NCBI GenBank assembly: GCA_029204225.1
Contig: CM055095.1
Coordinates: 15,160,049 to 15,224,048, forward strand
DNA: 64,000 nucleotides
DNA from: Diphasiastrum complanatum
Lineage: Eukaryota > Streptophyta > Lycopodiopsida > Lycopodiales > Lycopodiaceae
Reading direction: 5' to 3'
Shown: piece by piece, positions 20,786 through 32,120 of the stretch
Position numbering within the stretch: the first letter of the stretch is position 1
How the letters are laid out: each line of letters opens with the position of its first letter
Position numbers and translations under genes: made by a program
The notes under the pieces: generated by a model
What the model saw: the letters and a program-made list of their open reading frames with translations, nothing else
What the model was told of the DNA's origin: nothing
The model's database searches: none

Positions 20786-21833
20786 TGTTACATACCTATA
20801 TAACTAGCAGTACTTCAGACCCCTAATAGTCCATTTAGTGTTGGGGGCTAAATGGCAAGGTACCCTTAGGATTAAGGGTATGTGCCCTTGGATAAGGACA
20901 TGCAAGTGACTATACCTTAGTTGGAGGTATGGAGTCACGTGACCTTTGGATAAGGGGTACCCTTAGTATTAAGGGTCAGTGTCTTAGATTAAGGTACTAG
21001 TGTCCTTGGTTAAGGACAGGTAGGTGTCTATGCCTTGGATGGAGGTATGGAACCTAGAGAGGTGTTAGAAAGTCATTGGATGACTATTTTTCTAAACCTT
21101 GGGCCTCAACCTTGAACAATATCACTTTATTGGCCTAGGACCAAAGTATACTTGCACAACTTGGGCAATGGGACCTAGTAGGAGGGCGCCCTTCTAAAGT
21201 GTCCATTGAGTTCCCAACTCCCACAAGAAAGGCATTCAAAGAGTCATAGGTTATGGAAGGAGTCTCTTGACATTCCATAAGCCTATGGAGGCTCTTGGAG
21301 ATTCTTTAACTCCCCTAGGCTTCTCTCTCTCTCATTGGATGAGCATGGAACTCCATAGTGCATTGGAGGGGTCCATGGGCCATCTATATGAGGGTAGTAG
21401 GGCGCCCATTGGGAGAGGGAGATCTCTCTTCTTTGCTTTGCTTATGCTCTAGTGTTGCTACTAGTGTGTAGAGTGCTTTCTTGTGGTAGTATGCTTAATG
21501 TTTGGATCTTGCTTATGGTATGAGACATAAGTAGGTTTGGATCTTGAGAATGTTATGGAGTGTTGTGGTATGTTTGTGATTTGTTTATGGTTAGCAAGGG
21601 GGTGCTAGATAGGTCTTGCTTGGAGCTTGGATCTAGCTATGGTTGGGTGGTGAATACTTGAGGCTAGCTTGTTATCTATCTTTGTGTTTAAAGAGTAGGG
21701 ACACAGGTGGAGGAGAGATCCTTGGAGGCTTGCAGATCCTTACTTGCAGGTGGAGGCATCCTAGCTTGGAGTTGGGGAGCATCTTGAAGCTTGCAAGTTG
21801 CTTGGAAGACATTTGGAGGCTTTACCTTGGATT
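20786..21833 (+). repeat. Gypsy 5' LTR
   Basis: Starts with TG at 20786 and is followed by a primer-site-like TGGTATCAAAGC at 21834-21845, one mismatch from the usual TGGTATCAGAGC. The exact 3' edge cannot be fixed because the second LTR is truncated. It contains imperfect tandem CCCTTAG.ATTAAGG units at 20868-21030. A TATA-like CTATATGA lies near 21384. Confidence 0.65.
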
Positions 21834-21845
21834 TGGTATCAAAGC

Positions 21846-22931
21846 TAGACAAAGAATGGTAACCTTTCTAGCCTTGTTCAAGTTCTATTAAGATCACCAA
21901 CTAATTTCTTTTTGGGAAAGATTATAGGCTTTTCTAGTTGTAGGAAGCTTGTAGTTGAAGTACCCAATGAATCTAGTTCTCTTTGGAAGAGAGTAGTGAT
22001 GCTTATAGAATTGTTTAGGGGCTGATTTTTTATCATGTTAGAGAAGTTTTAAAGTGGCTTTGGGTTTTTAAAAGTTCTGAAAAAAATTTGTGGGATGGGT
22101 AGAGGAAGTCTTCCTCTACATACACAAACTTTTTCCAGGCAAAAAGATTGATTCCAGCTATGTGTTTTGATCAAAACTAGTGTTTTTTTTTTGCATAAAT
22201 GAAGTGTTTGAAGTTCTGATTTTCATTTAAAAGTTCTGTTTTCAGACCTATAAATCTGACAATCAGATCTGAAAAGTGTAGTTTTCATTCAAGCTTCATT
22301 AGTTACACCTTTCTATCTCCTAGTTTCATGAAGATGGCAATGTAGGAAGGGAATGGTATTGTAAATTTGTGCATAAAACAAGTTTTGAAATTCTGTTTTT
22401 TGTGATTTTGAAGTTCTGATTTTCAGACCTGTAAATCTGAAAATCAAATCTGAAAATTGAAGTTTTCATAAAGCTTTATTAGTTATTCATTTCTAGACAC
22501 TAGTTTCTTGGTTTTGGAAATCTAGAATAGTGAGAAATGTGAAAACTTTGGTTGCTTTTGAAATGACAAATGGAATTGAAATGGGAATGGGGACTTTATG
22601 TAAACATTAGCTTGGATTAGTTAATTGAAGTTTACATAAAGATTTGGTTTTCATTTTTGCTTTTGATTAAGACAAATGTAGCTTGTTGTTGTTTTCCTCT
22701 TAAGCTTGGATTAAGCATGCAAATAGTAGGCTATGATTGAGCTTACAAACAATAAGATTGAATGAATAGAAGTAAATACTTTTTATTTGCATTGGATGTA
22801 ACAATTGAAGCATTTCTATCATTCTAATTTGGGCACTTGTTGTTGTATTTGCATAATAGAAAAATACACAAGCAACCCCAATAGATCAAACCAATGAAAA
22901 CCCAACATTTGATCTATCAAACCCATCCAAT
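21846..22931 (+). other. Gypsy leader, no coding sequence
   Basis: AT-rich untranslated leader between primer site and gag. It contains two diverged copies of a block AAAGTTCTG...TTTTCAGACCTATAAATCTGA (about 22215-22290 and 22385-22460), a local direct duplication. Confidence 0.5.
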
Positions 22932-23760
22932 GTGGCACAAGCTCTTGAACTTTTATACCAACAAATTCAAGCCACTAATAAGCAGCTTCTTGAAACTAAT
23001 CAAAGAAACCAAGACTTAGAGTCTAGGTTAGCCAATCAGAAGAAGCATGTAGTTCCACCTCCTGTAAAAGTGTTTAAGGGGGAGAAGAAATATAGGAACT
23101 TACAAGTGGTAAGTTCTTGGCTAAATGTTTGGAGCAAATACTTTGCCATGAACCAATTCCCTGAATTTGAAAAGTTATCCACTGTCACCATGTTCCTTGA
23201 AGAAAGAGCCTTAGTTTTGTGGGATGACTTAGTTGCAAAGGCCAATCAACCTTGTACATGGGATGATTTTTGCAAGCTTTTTAGGGATTATTTTTTACCA
23301 CTTTTAGATGACTATGAACACTTCCAAAAGTTGAGTCATCTAACCATGAATAAAGGTTTGGAACAATTTAATTTAAAATTTTCATGAGTACCCAAATCCA
23401 CTTTATAGTGATATTCCGCCTAAGGTACAAATGTTAATGTTTATTGATGGGTTACCAAAAGATTATCAAGTGGATGTTATTAGGGTTGCAAAATACTTTG
23501 ATGACACACCTAAGCCACCTAGGGGTCAACAGCCTAATGAGCAGAAAAAAGGTTTTCAATTTAAGAGGAAGGATAGGGAAGTTGTTGGTGAAACACATCC
23601 CAATTCCAACAATCCTAAGAAAACCAAGAAAAACTTTAAAAATCAGCAAGGTGGCAATGATAAACTGAAGCTCGTAAGAAGAACCTGTGGTTCAAGTGCA
23701 ATGGCGAGAGTCACCTTGCAAATAATCAGCTTCTACCTCAGGGAATCTATCTTGAAGTAA
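22932..23760 (+). pseudogene. Gypsy gag
   Basis: A 151-codon frame: a coiled-coil-like start (ALELLYQQIQATNKQLLETN), then VSSWLNVWSKYFAMNQFP, KLSTVTMFLEERALVLWDDL and WDDFCKLFRDYFLPL. This is the retrotransposon gag helix pattern with 'A..WW......' and 'W..F...F...F.P'. A stop after LEQFNLKFS near 23385 breaks it; sequence resumes with MLMFIDGLPKDYQ (23431) and a basic Gln/Lys-rich tail. The CCHC knuckle is not preserved as such. Confidence 0.7.
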
Positions 23761-23796
23761 GGAGATGGATGTATTTTGTCATTAGTTCTTTAGTCT

Positions 23797-24425
23797 TTGG
23801 ACCTAATGACCTTAAGTGCATTAAAAGTAAAGAAATTGAACAAGATAACCGTTAAGAAAGAATATTCACTGCCGCGGATGGATGACCTAAAAGATTATCT
23901 TGGTGGTGCTGGGTACTTTACCAAGATAGATATGAGGTCGAGATTCCATCAGATATGCATTAAGGCAGAAGATATACCAAAAATCGGATTTTGAACTCAC
24001 TTTGGTCACTACGAATTTTTGATGTTGCCTTTTGGTTTGACCAATGCACCGGCAACTTTCCAATAGATGATGAACGATTTGTTCAGGCCATATTTGGAAA
24101 GATTCATAGTGGTATTCTTAGATGATATCCTAGTGTTCAGTAAGACTTTGGCAGAACATAAAGAGCATCTTAGCATTGTGTGGGACATCCTAAGAAGGGA
24201 AAAGCTCTTTGCCAAAGAGTCTATGTATGACTTTTTTTGCAAAGGAATTGTTCTACTTGGGACATAAGATTTTCGAACGGGGAGTGGAGATTGAGGTCGA
24301 TTGTATCCAGAGGATTATTGATTGGCCTATTCTCACCACAGTTCGAAAAATCAAGTCTTTCTTGGGGTTTGTAAGATTTTTTCGTCGGCATATTTCCCAA
24401 TTTGCTTGACTGGCATTTCTGCTTA
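23797..24425 (+). pseudogene. Gypsy reverse transcriptase
   Basis: YSLPRMDDLKDYLGGAGYFT, KIDMRSRFHQICIKAEDIPK, then (after a stop near 23992) LPFGLTNAPATFQ, and ERFIVVFLDDILVFSKTLAE with the FLDD catalytic box. A further segment FLGFVRFFRRHISQFA is the RT/RNase H connection. At least three stops or shifts. The protease and N-terminal RT are missing between gag and 23797. Confidence 0.8.
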
Positions 24426-24910
24426 CCCAGGCCTTGAAAGGCTATAAGAAGCTAAGCCGAAGGGCTAAGAGTCCACTAGTGGTGTGGACGGAGGATATGA
24501 ATAATTGTTTTGAGTTGCTTAAAAAAAGTGTCACTTTGACACCAATACTATCACTGGCGATCCTAATAAGGCTTTTGTGGTTAGGACCGATGTCAGTGAT
24601 TATGCTATTGGAGCTGTTTTGATGCAAGATGGATGTCCTGTGGCTTATGAAAGCAAGAAACTCAATCTTGCAACTGTTTGCAATTGTTTATTCCTTGAAA
24701 ATTTGACGACATTATTTGTATGGAGCCAGATTTGAAGTTTTGACGGATCATCAAACTCTTCGATATTTCTGTGATTCTACAAATTTAAAGGGGAGACAAG
24801 CTAGATGGGCTGAGCTGATGCAAATCTTTGACTTTTCTATACATTATTGTAAAGGAAGTCAAAATACTCTAGCGGATGCTTTGAGTCGGTTACCGATTAT
24901 TAATCAGTTG
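24426..24910 (+). pseudogene. Gypsy RNase H
   Basis: TDVSDYAIGAVLMQDGCPVA (24590 region) with the first Asp, then YGARFEVLTDHQTLRYF and GSQNTLADALSRLP near 24716-24895. This is the standard Gypsy RNase H order. The part between is frameshifted. Confidence 0.75.
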
Positions 24911-24959
24911 TGCCTTACTGTTATAGAACCGGAGTTGTTTCAGTCTCTTCAAGGACTAT

Positions 24960-25750
24960 ATGAGTCCGATCCTTTTTTTTGGAAAGTATTGGCAACAAGT
25001 ACTTTTGGGGGTCGATTCAGGTTTGCAAGATTCCTCGAATCAGGGAAAGACTGAAACAGATTTTCTAATTCGAAACATGATTTTGTTTTGTAAAGGAAAG
25101 GTGTGTGTACCGGAGAATGACACTGTAAGGGCCCAAATCTTGCATGAGTGTCATGATAGTCCATGCGTAGGACATCCGGGTATACAAAGAACACTTGACT
25201 TAGTTCGAAGGCAATTTCGGTGGCCTAAGATGAAAAGTCAGGTAGAGGCCTATGTGCTTAAATGTACTAAGTGCCAGTTAAATAAAGCAGAGAGGCTAAA
25301 AGCTAGTGGCCTATTACATCCTTTAGATATTCCTATCGAAAAGTGAGAAAGTATATCTATGGATTTTGTGGTTGGGCTTCCACGTATAGGGAAGGGCCAC
25401 GATTCGATTTGGGTCATTGTTGACAGACTTACGAAGTTTGCTCAATTTATCCCAACAAAACCTACTGTTAAAGCTTCAGAACTAGCTCAACTGTTTGTTG
25501 AGAAGCTTTTTCAACTATACGGGCTTCCTTGCGATATTGTTAGTGGCCGTGACCCAAAATTCACTGGGAATTTTTGGCAAGCAATATTTGAAAAGTTGGA
25601 AACAACTTTAAGTTTGAGTTCTACAGATCATCCGGAATCAGACGGTCAAACGAAGGACCAATCAGACAATGGAGGATATGCTTCAAGCATATGTGGGCCA
25701 TCGGTAGTATGATTGAGAACAATACCTTCCACTGGTGGAATTTGCATATA
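24960..25750 (+). pseudogene. Gypsy integrase
   Basis: The H2C2 zinc segment (ECHDSPCVGHPG, KCTKCQLNKA) is followed by MDFVVGLPRIGKGHDSIWVI with the first Asp, VSGRDPKFTGNFWQAIF with the second, and HPESDGQT. The region of the third catalytic residue is hit by a frameshift just after GQT (near 25650). A TGA near 25345 separates the zinc part from the core. Confidence 0.8.
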
Positions 25751-26431
25751 ATAGTGCAAAACATTCAGCGATCGGATTCAGCCCTTTCATGCTTATGTAT
25801 GGTTTTCAACCTAGATCACCAATTAGTGTTGGCATGAAAAACCTACGGGTGCAAGCCGCAGCTGATTTCCTTGCGAATATGCAAGAACTGTTATAGTTGG
25901 TTAAAGATAGCATAAGTAGTGCCTAAGACAGGGCAAGGCACTATGCTGATCTATTTCGGAAGCACAAGGTATTCATGGTCAACGACTAGGTTTTTTGAGG
26001 GTCCCTAATCACTTTAGGGGCTGGAAAACTGGTAAGTGTGCAAAGTTGGTGCCTAGGTATTGCGGTCCTTTTAAGGTTATCCAAGTGATAAACAAGTCGC
26101 ATACAAACTAGACCTCCCAGCTAACGTTGGAATTCATCCCGTTTTCCACGTTAGTAAGTTGAAACCCTCGTTGGGGGTTGGGGAGACCCTGGTCCCTGTG
26201 GAAGATCTAGTGGAACTTCTTCGTGATGAGTCCGTGAGTGGACCACCTGAACTTGAGGTGATTGTTAATAGCCGGCAGAGAACTCTACGGAGTAGAGTGC
26301 TTCGAGAATTTTTTTAGTCAGGTGGAGGGGAAAATCAGAAGAGGAGGATACTTGGGAAAAGGAGGCTGATCTCCAGAAGAATTTTCCAAATTTTTCCATG
26401 CAAGGAAAAATCTAAGTTGAGGGGGAAGGAA
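25751..26431 (+). pseudogene. Gypsy integrase C-terminus and purine tract
   Basis: Frames such as FAYNSAKHSAIGFSPFML, HPVFHVSKLKP and PPELEVIVNSRQRTLRSR are the usual end of Gypsy integrase with the chromodomain-like tail. The polypurine tract GAGGGGGAAGGAA lies directly before the 3' LTR at 26432. Confidence 0.7.
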
Positions 26432-26531
26432 TGCTACATACCTATGTAACTAGCAGTAATTCAGACCCCTAATAGTCCATTTAGTGTTGGGGGCTAAATG
26501 GCAAGGTACCCTTAGGATTAAGGGTATGTGC
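26432..26531 (+). repeat. Gypsy 3' LTR fragment (first 100 bases)
   Basis: Repeats 20786-20885 with a few substitutions, through AAGGGTATGTGC, then breaks off at 26531 into Copia RT sequence CACGAAGAGTCAAATTTCTG. Confidence 0.85.
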
Positions 26532-27482
26532 ACGAAGAGTCAAATTTCTGAAATTTATGAAATCACAGATATGGGAGAATCGACAAAATGCCTTGGACTA
26601 GAGATCAGAAGAGATCATAGAAAAGGAGAAATGCATTCGAGTCAGTCAGAGTACGCCAAAAAAGTGCTGAAGCAGTATCGAATGATGAACTGCAAAACAA
26701 AAAAGCCACACCAATGATAACTGGAGCCAAATTGATGAAGTAGGATTGTCCGAAAGCAAAAGAAGAAAAACAGAAGATGGAAGATATACCCTACCAAAAC
26801 CTAATCGGTAGTCTGATATACCTTAGAATTTGTACCAGACCCAATTTGACTTTCTCTGTCTATGCTTTAAGCCAATTATCTTCCAATCCTGGCATGGCAC
26901 ATTGGCAAATGGCAAAACGAATCCTACAATATCTGAAGGGTTCCAAAAATACTAGATTAATCTACAAAGCAGACAACGATAGAAAAGAAATCGAGCTGCA
27001 CCACTGAGGTGATGCAAGCTGGGCGAGCTACAAAGATGACAACAAGTTTGTGACAGGAAGATGTTCAATGGCGTGTGGAGCAACAATCAGCTGGATATGT
27101 AAAAAGCAAAACTTGGTAGCTCAATTCTCATGTGAGGCTGAATATGTCGCAACTTCAAAGGTGGCGAACGAGGTAGTTTGGTTCTAGATAATGTTGGAGG
27201 CAATTGGCATACCACAAGGAAAACCATGCACGATAATGATGGATTCTCAAAGTGCCATATATCTGTCCCAAGATCTTGTCTCTCATTCAAAGACAAAACA
27301 TATACCTCTGAAGAAACATCACATTCGAGATCTGATCTCGAAAGGAGAGCTCAGCGTCCAGTACATAAAGTCTAAAGACATGATTGCAAATTTGCTCACA
27401 ATGCTATTCGACAAACCACTCTTCGCAAAGCAAACAAAGGCAATTGGATTAAACATACAAAATTGCAAGGTTTAAGAGGAAT
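26531..27482 (+). pseudogene. Copia unit B RT end and RNase H
   Basis: Resumes at the RT C-terminus (KSQISEIYEITDMGESTKCL) and continues through YLRICTRPNLTFSVYALSQL and LEAIGIPQGKPCTIMMDSQS to the RNase H end NIQNCKV. Stops at 27005-27007 (before GDASW) and 27185-27187 are shared with unit A. A polypurine tract AAGAGGAAT precedes the LTR start at 27483. Confidence 0.8.
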
Positions 27483-28074
27483 TGTTAGAAATTGTGTCCT
27501 GCAAATTTGTTGCAAAGTGAAGCAAAGGTCTACAAAGGGTTCCAAAAATACTGGATTAATCTACAAAGCAGACAACGAAAGAAAAGGATTCAAGCTGCAT
27601 CACTACAGTGATGCAAGCTGGGCGAGCTGCAAAGATGACAACAAGTTTGTGACAAGAGGATGTTCAATGGCGTGCGGAACAGCAATCAGCTGGATATGCA
27701 AAAAGCAAAACTTGGTAGCTCAATCCTCATACGAGGCTGAATATGTCACAGCTTCAAAGGTGGCAAATGAGGTAGTTTGGTTGCAGATAATGTTGGAGGC
27801 AATTGGCATACCACAAGGAAAACCATGCACGATAATGATGGATTCTCAAAGTGCCATATATCTGTCCCAGGATCTTGTCTTCCATTCAAAGACAAAACAT
27901 ATACCTCTAAAGAACCATCACATTCGAGATCTGATCTCGAAAGGAGAGCTTCGGGTCCAGTACATAAAGTCTGAAGACATGATTGCAGATCTGCTCACGA
28001 AGCTGCTCGAAAAACCACTCTTCGCAAAGCAAAGAAAGGACATTGGATTAAACATACAAAGTTGCAAGGTTTAA
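27463..28074 (+). pseudogene. Copia unit C: RNase H fragment, longest open frame of the array
   Basis: A 203-codon frame. Its first 25 codons read through the LTR stub; true RNase H starts at GSKNTGLIYKADNERKGFKL near 27536. It keeps YSDASWASCKDDNKFV, SSYEAEYVTASKVANEVVWL, DSQSAIYLSQDLVFHSKTKH and ADLLTKLLEKPLFA, with the stops of A and B absent. Ends with the family tail NIQSCKV, the purine tract and the full LTR at 28082. Only the last fifth of the element is present. Confidence 0.8.
27483..27534 (+). repeat. First ~50 bases of a Copia LTR
   Basis: TGTTAGAAATTGTGTCCTGC matches the start of the 28082 LTR but breaks off after about 50 bases into RNase H coding sequence of unit C. Confidence 0.75.
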
Positions 28075-28081
28075 GAGGGAG

Positions 28082-28712
28082 TGTCAGAAATTGTGTCCTG
28101 CAACTTTGTCACAAAGCGAAGCAAAGGTCAAAGGGCGAACGATTCGTGAAAGTCAAACATACCTCGAAGACCAAAAGACACGAATGGAATGAAATGAAAA
28201 GAAAATGAAAGAAAACAATTCGACGGGCGTGGTGTTTTGTACTTTATGCTCAGTTGAAAGAGTTAGCAATAATGGAGAATAACTAACTAGTTGATTAGCG
28301 TTAACTACTCTTGCAATTTTCTGTTTAGCTATCTTGTAAACTCCACACATTGGAGATATAAACACAATTTTGGATAAATGCAAAGATAGAGAGCAACAAA
28401 AAGAACAGAGCAGAAATAGAAAAAGATAGAGAAACAAAAATAACTATGCATGAAAGTCTGCCAACGAGCAAAACAGAGCAATTGAGCTGAGTGGCAGGCC
28501 GCCAACGAGCGAGACATTGATTATCTCGCTCCAAAACTCAAAAGCTGATAATACAACTGCTCTCTTCTCCATCTCATTGTTTTCCATCATTTTGATTGCT
28601 AGAATGATTTATGTTCTGTGATCTGTAGTCGCATGCCTAGGATCTTGAAAGCTTCCACATAAAAAAACTAAACAAAAAAGAATCAGTTTGCAAAACCAAT
28701 TAATTCGCGACA
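28082..28712 (+). repeat. Complete Copia LTR shared by units C and D
   Basis: 631 bases from TGTCAGAAATTG to TTCGCGACA, with TGT..ACA ends. Purine tract AAGAGGGAG precedes it and primer site TGGTATCAGAGC follows at 28713-28724. A TATA box (GATATAAACAC) lies at 28355-28365. Confidence 0.9.
28357..28362 (+). promoter_or_regulatory. LTR TATA box
   Basis: TATAAA in TGGAGATATAAACAC, conserved in the LTRs at 32121, 35825 and 36125. It would define the U3/R border of this family. Confidence 0.6.
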
Positions 28713-28724
28713 TGGTATCAGAGC
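28713..28724 (+). other. Primer binding site, unit D
   Basis: TGGTATCAGAGC directly after the LTR end; complementary to initiator methionine tRNA. Confidence 0.85.
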
Positions 28725-28779
28725 ACTAAGGTTATCACTATTGATGTCTGAACAATGATCCTCTAGGCAACACAATATG

Positions 28780-29224
28780 GCTACAATGATCCAGACAAGA
28801 AGGAAAGAAGAAGAAGAAGAACAAGCCCAGATTCGACAAGACAAAGTCTTCGAGTAGAGGCAATGATAACCAACAATCTTCTTCTTGTGATCACTGTCAC
28901 AAGCCAGGACACACAGCCAATAAGTGCTGGTTCAATCCAACAATACCTTGCATGCACTGCAAGAAGAAGAGGCACTCTACATACGATTGCAGATTCAACC
29001 CAAAAAGAAAAAACAAAGCTGACAAAGCAAATGTTGCAGAGTCATCCAAGGATGCAGACAAAGGTGATGAAGCTTTCACAATACTTGATGAAGCTTCAAC
29101 AAGCTACACTGAACAAGACTACGATGTAGTCATTGATTCAGGGGCAACCTCACACATCAGATGCAACAAAAGATTGAATGATCGACTTCAGAGAACTCGA
29201 GAACAGAGCAGTGATTCTAGGTGA
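28780..29224 (+). pseudogene. Copia unit D: deleted gag, zinc knuckles, protease start
   Basis: Begins ATGGCTACAATGATCCAGAC like A and B, but after about eight codons jumps to the Lys-rich tract before the knuckle (junction near 28800), deleting most of gag. CDHCHKPGHTANKC and an intact second knuckle CMHCKKKRHSTYDC follow, then VIDSGATSHIR of the protease. Confidence 0.75.
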
Positions 29225-29279
29225 TGAGAGCCGACACGATGTCAAGGGCATCGGGACTCTGTAGATGTGAACACTGTCG

Positions 29280-30561
29280 GGTCAAGCAGAGCTACGAGGA
29301 GCACTCTACGTACCTTCACTGAGAAAAGACTTGCTATGAGTCTCCAAGATAGCAGATCGTAGAATTCGAACTCTATTCGATGGCAATACATGACGAATGA
29401 TCGAGAAAAGAACAACCAAAATGCTGACAGTTGGATGCAAAGAAGAAAATCTCTACCAAGCGAAGATAATCAGCAATTCTGATAGCATATTAAATGCATC
29501 AGAAAATGAAGATCAGCTCTGGCACAAAAGAATGTATCATCTGAACATGAGGAGCCTGTATGACATGTGTAAGAAAGACATAGTCACAGGTCTGAAGATA
29601 TCCAGAATCGATACTGAGTTTTGCGAAGCCTGTCAGAAAGGCAAACAACATCGGAATCCATTCACACATGAGGGAAGTAGAGCCAAAGAAGTCGGATGAC
29701 AACGATCTACTACTTAAAGAAAAAATTTGAAGTGTTTGACTCTTTCAAGAAGTTCGTGGCATTTGCAGAGTGACACACCTCAAAGAAGATTCGGATCATC
29801 AGATCTGAAAATGGAAGTGAGTACAAGAGCATAAATTTTCTAAATTCTGCCAAGAACAGGGGATAGAGCATCAATTCACTCCTGCGTACACACCCAAATA
29901 TAATGGTGTCGCAGAAAGAAGAAACAAGATTCTAGTTGAAGGAGCCAGATGCATGATGGCACAGGCTCAATTGACAAGTCAATTTTGGGATGAGGCAATA
30001 GCTGCAGCAGTACACCTGCAGAACAAATCAACAATGACAGTCCTGAAAAATAAGAGACCGTACGAAACGTGGACAGGTACAAAGCCTGATCTGTCTTACA
30101 TGCGTGTATTCAGATGTGCAGCATACAAGCACATTCCAAAAGAAAAAAGAAACAAGCTCAATGAAAAATTAGAGCAAACAATCATGGTCGAATACTCGAA
30201 TGGATCACAAGAGTACAAGCTCTACAATCCAACAACGAAGAAGGTTGTTTCAAGTAGAGATGTAAATTTTGATGAGTCCACATTCCCGGGACTAAAGGAT
30301 GAAAAAGGCCATGAGATTTTCACGCTGCTGCCAATTCAAGAGGGGGATCGAGGACAAGCATCAAATCAGAATGCTGAGCCCCAGACTCTAGAGCAGCAGA
30401 TCAACCCCGCGAATCAGAAACATTCGAACAACGATGAATCGAATCCAGAAGGTGAACAAGACAAAGAAGACCTCAAGATCGATACACTGACAATCTTTAG
30501 TGGAGCGAAGAAACACAATTCGAGCACTGTAGCTTCACTGAAGAGCCAAGTACATATCTAG
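29280..30561 (+). pseudogene. Copia unit D integrase
   Basis: LWHKRMYHLNMRSLYDMCKK and FCEACQKGKQHRNPF keep the HHCC zinc ligands better than A or E. A stop at 29697-29699 and the TGA near 29772 follow. Then a 202-codon frame (29953-30561) gives MAQAQLTSQFWDEAIAAAVH, YKLYNPTTKKVVSSRDVNFD and the acidic linker. Order as in unit A. Confidence 0.75.
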
Positions 30562-30584
30562 AAACTGTTCAGAGTCCAGAGGGA

Positions 30585-31262
30585 GAATTGTGGAGGCAGG
30601 CAATGTTAGAGTAGATCGAATCAATGAGGCGAAACGAGACATGGACACTAGAGCCAATGCTCGAAAACAAAAAGATCGTCAAATACAAGTGGGTGTACAA
30701 AAGAAAAATGAAATTAGATGGCACTGTTGGACGTTACAAATCAAGGCTTGTCGCAAAGGGCTACACACAAAGGTACGGAGTCGACTATTTTGACACATAT
30801 TTGCCAATGGTGAAGATAACAGACATTCGACTGCTCCTTGCATACGCTACACAACACAATCTCAAAATTCACCATACTGATGTAAAGACAGCCTTTCTCC
30901 ACGGAGATCTAGAAAAAGAAATCTTCATGAAGTAGCCTGAAGGATTTGAAGACCCCAACAATCGACAATATGTTTGTCGGTTGCAGAGATGCATTTATGG
31001 TCTAAAGCAAACATCACGAGCTTGGTACAAGAAGCTCGACAGTCTTCAAAAGTCTCATCCTATACAACCAGACTGTAATGTCTACATAAAAAGAGTAGGA
31101 GGAGATTCTGCGATTCTGACTATTTTCGTGGATGATTATCTTATGATAGTAAACTCCTTGATGCTAATCAAGGACACGAAGAGTCAGATTTCTGAAAATT
31201 ATGAAATCACAGATCTGGGAGAATCAACAAAATGCCTTGGGTTGGAGATCAGAAGAGATTGA
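30585..31262 (+). pseudogene. Copia unit D reverse transcriptase
   Basis: MRRNETWTLEPMLENKKIVK, YKSRLVAKGYTQRYGVDYFD, HTDVKTAFLHGDLEKEIFMK with the shared TAG at 30933-30935, GLKQTSRAWYKKLD and ILTIFVDDYLMIVNS with the VDD box. A 12-base deletion affects the 'KSLDFNPTQPDC' region seen in A and E. Confidence 0.8.
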
Positions 31263-31279
31263 ATAAAAGGAGAAATGCA

Positions 31280-32120
31280 TTCGAGTCAGTCCGAGTACGC
31301 CAAAAAAGTGTTGAAGCAATATCGAATGATGGACTGAAAAAAGCCACACCAACGATAGCTGGAGCCAAATTGACGAAGTAGGATTGTCCGAAAACAAAAG
31401 AAGAAAAACAGAAGATGGAAGATATACCCTACCAGAACCTAATCAGTAGTCTGATGTACCTTAGAATTTGTACTAGACCCAATTTGACTTTCTCTGTCTA
31501 TGCTTTAAGCCAATTTTCTTCCAATCCTGGCATGGCACATTGGCAAATGGCAAAACAAATCCTACAATATCTGAAGGGTTCCAAAAATATTGGATTAATC
31601 TACAAAGCAGACAACGACAGAAAATGATTCGAGCTGCACCACTAAAGTGATGCAAGCTGGGCGAGCTGCAAAGATGACAACAAGTTTGTGACAGGAGGAT
31701 GTTCAATTGTGTGCGAAGCAGCAATCAGCTGGATATGCGAAAAACAAAACTTGGTAGCTCAATCCTCATGCGAGGCTGAATATGTTGCAGCTTCAAAGGT
31801 GGCGAACGAGGTAGTTTGGTTGTAGATAATGTTAGAGACAATTGGCATACCACAAGGAAAACCATGCACAATAATGATGGATTCTCAAAGTGCCATATAT
31901 ATCTGTCCCAGGATCTTGTCTTCCATTCAAAGACAAAACATATAACTCTAAATTACCATCACATTCAAGATCTGATCTCGAAAGGAGAGCTCAGGGTCCA
32001 GTACATAAAGTCTGAAGACATGATTGCAGATCTACTCACGAAGCTGCAACAAACCACTCTTTGCAAAGCAAAGAAAGGCAATTGGATTAAACATACAAAG
32101 TTGCAAGGACTAAGAAAGAG
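31280..32120 (+). pseudogene. Copia unit D RNase H and 3' end
   Basis: YLRICTRPNLTFSVYALSQF and QILQYLKGSKNIGLIYKADN are followed by TAA where C and E have the Tyr of YSDASW, and TAG (near 31831) where C and E have Gln. Ends at the purine tract before the LTR at 32121. Confidence 0.75.

Larger units (their letters stand above)
20786..26531 (+). mobile_element. Ty3/Gypsy element inside Copia unit B, 3' LTR truncated
   Basis: It starts TGTTACATACCTATATAACT at 20786 and repeats as TGCTACATACCTATGTAACT at 26432. The 5' LTR is about 1 kb. Only about 100 bases of the 3' LTR remain before Copia RT sequence resumes at 26531. Order: gag, (protease unclear), RT, RNase H, integrase with H2C2, which is the Gypsy order. 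Frameshifts and stops occur throughout. Confidence 0.85.

Noticed and set aside
20786-26531. Endogenous pararetrovirus (caulimovirid) instead of Gypsy
   Set aside because: Flanking LTR sequence, a tRNA primer site next to the LTR, and an integrase with H2C2 and DDE-type motifs point to Gypsy; no movement or coat protein is seen.
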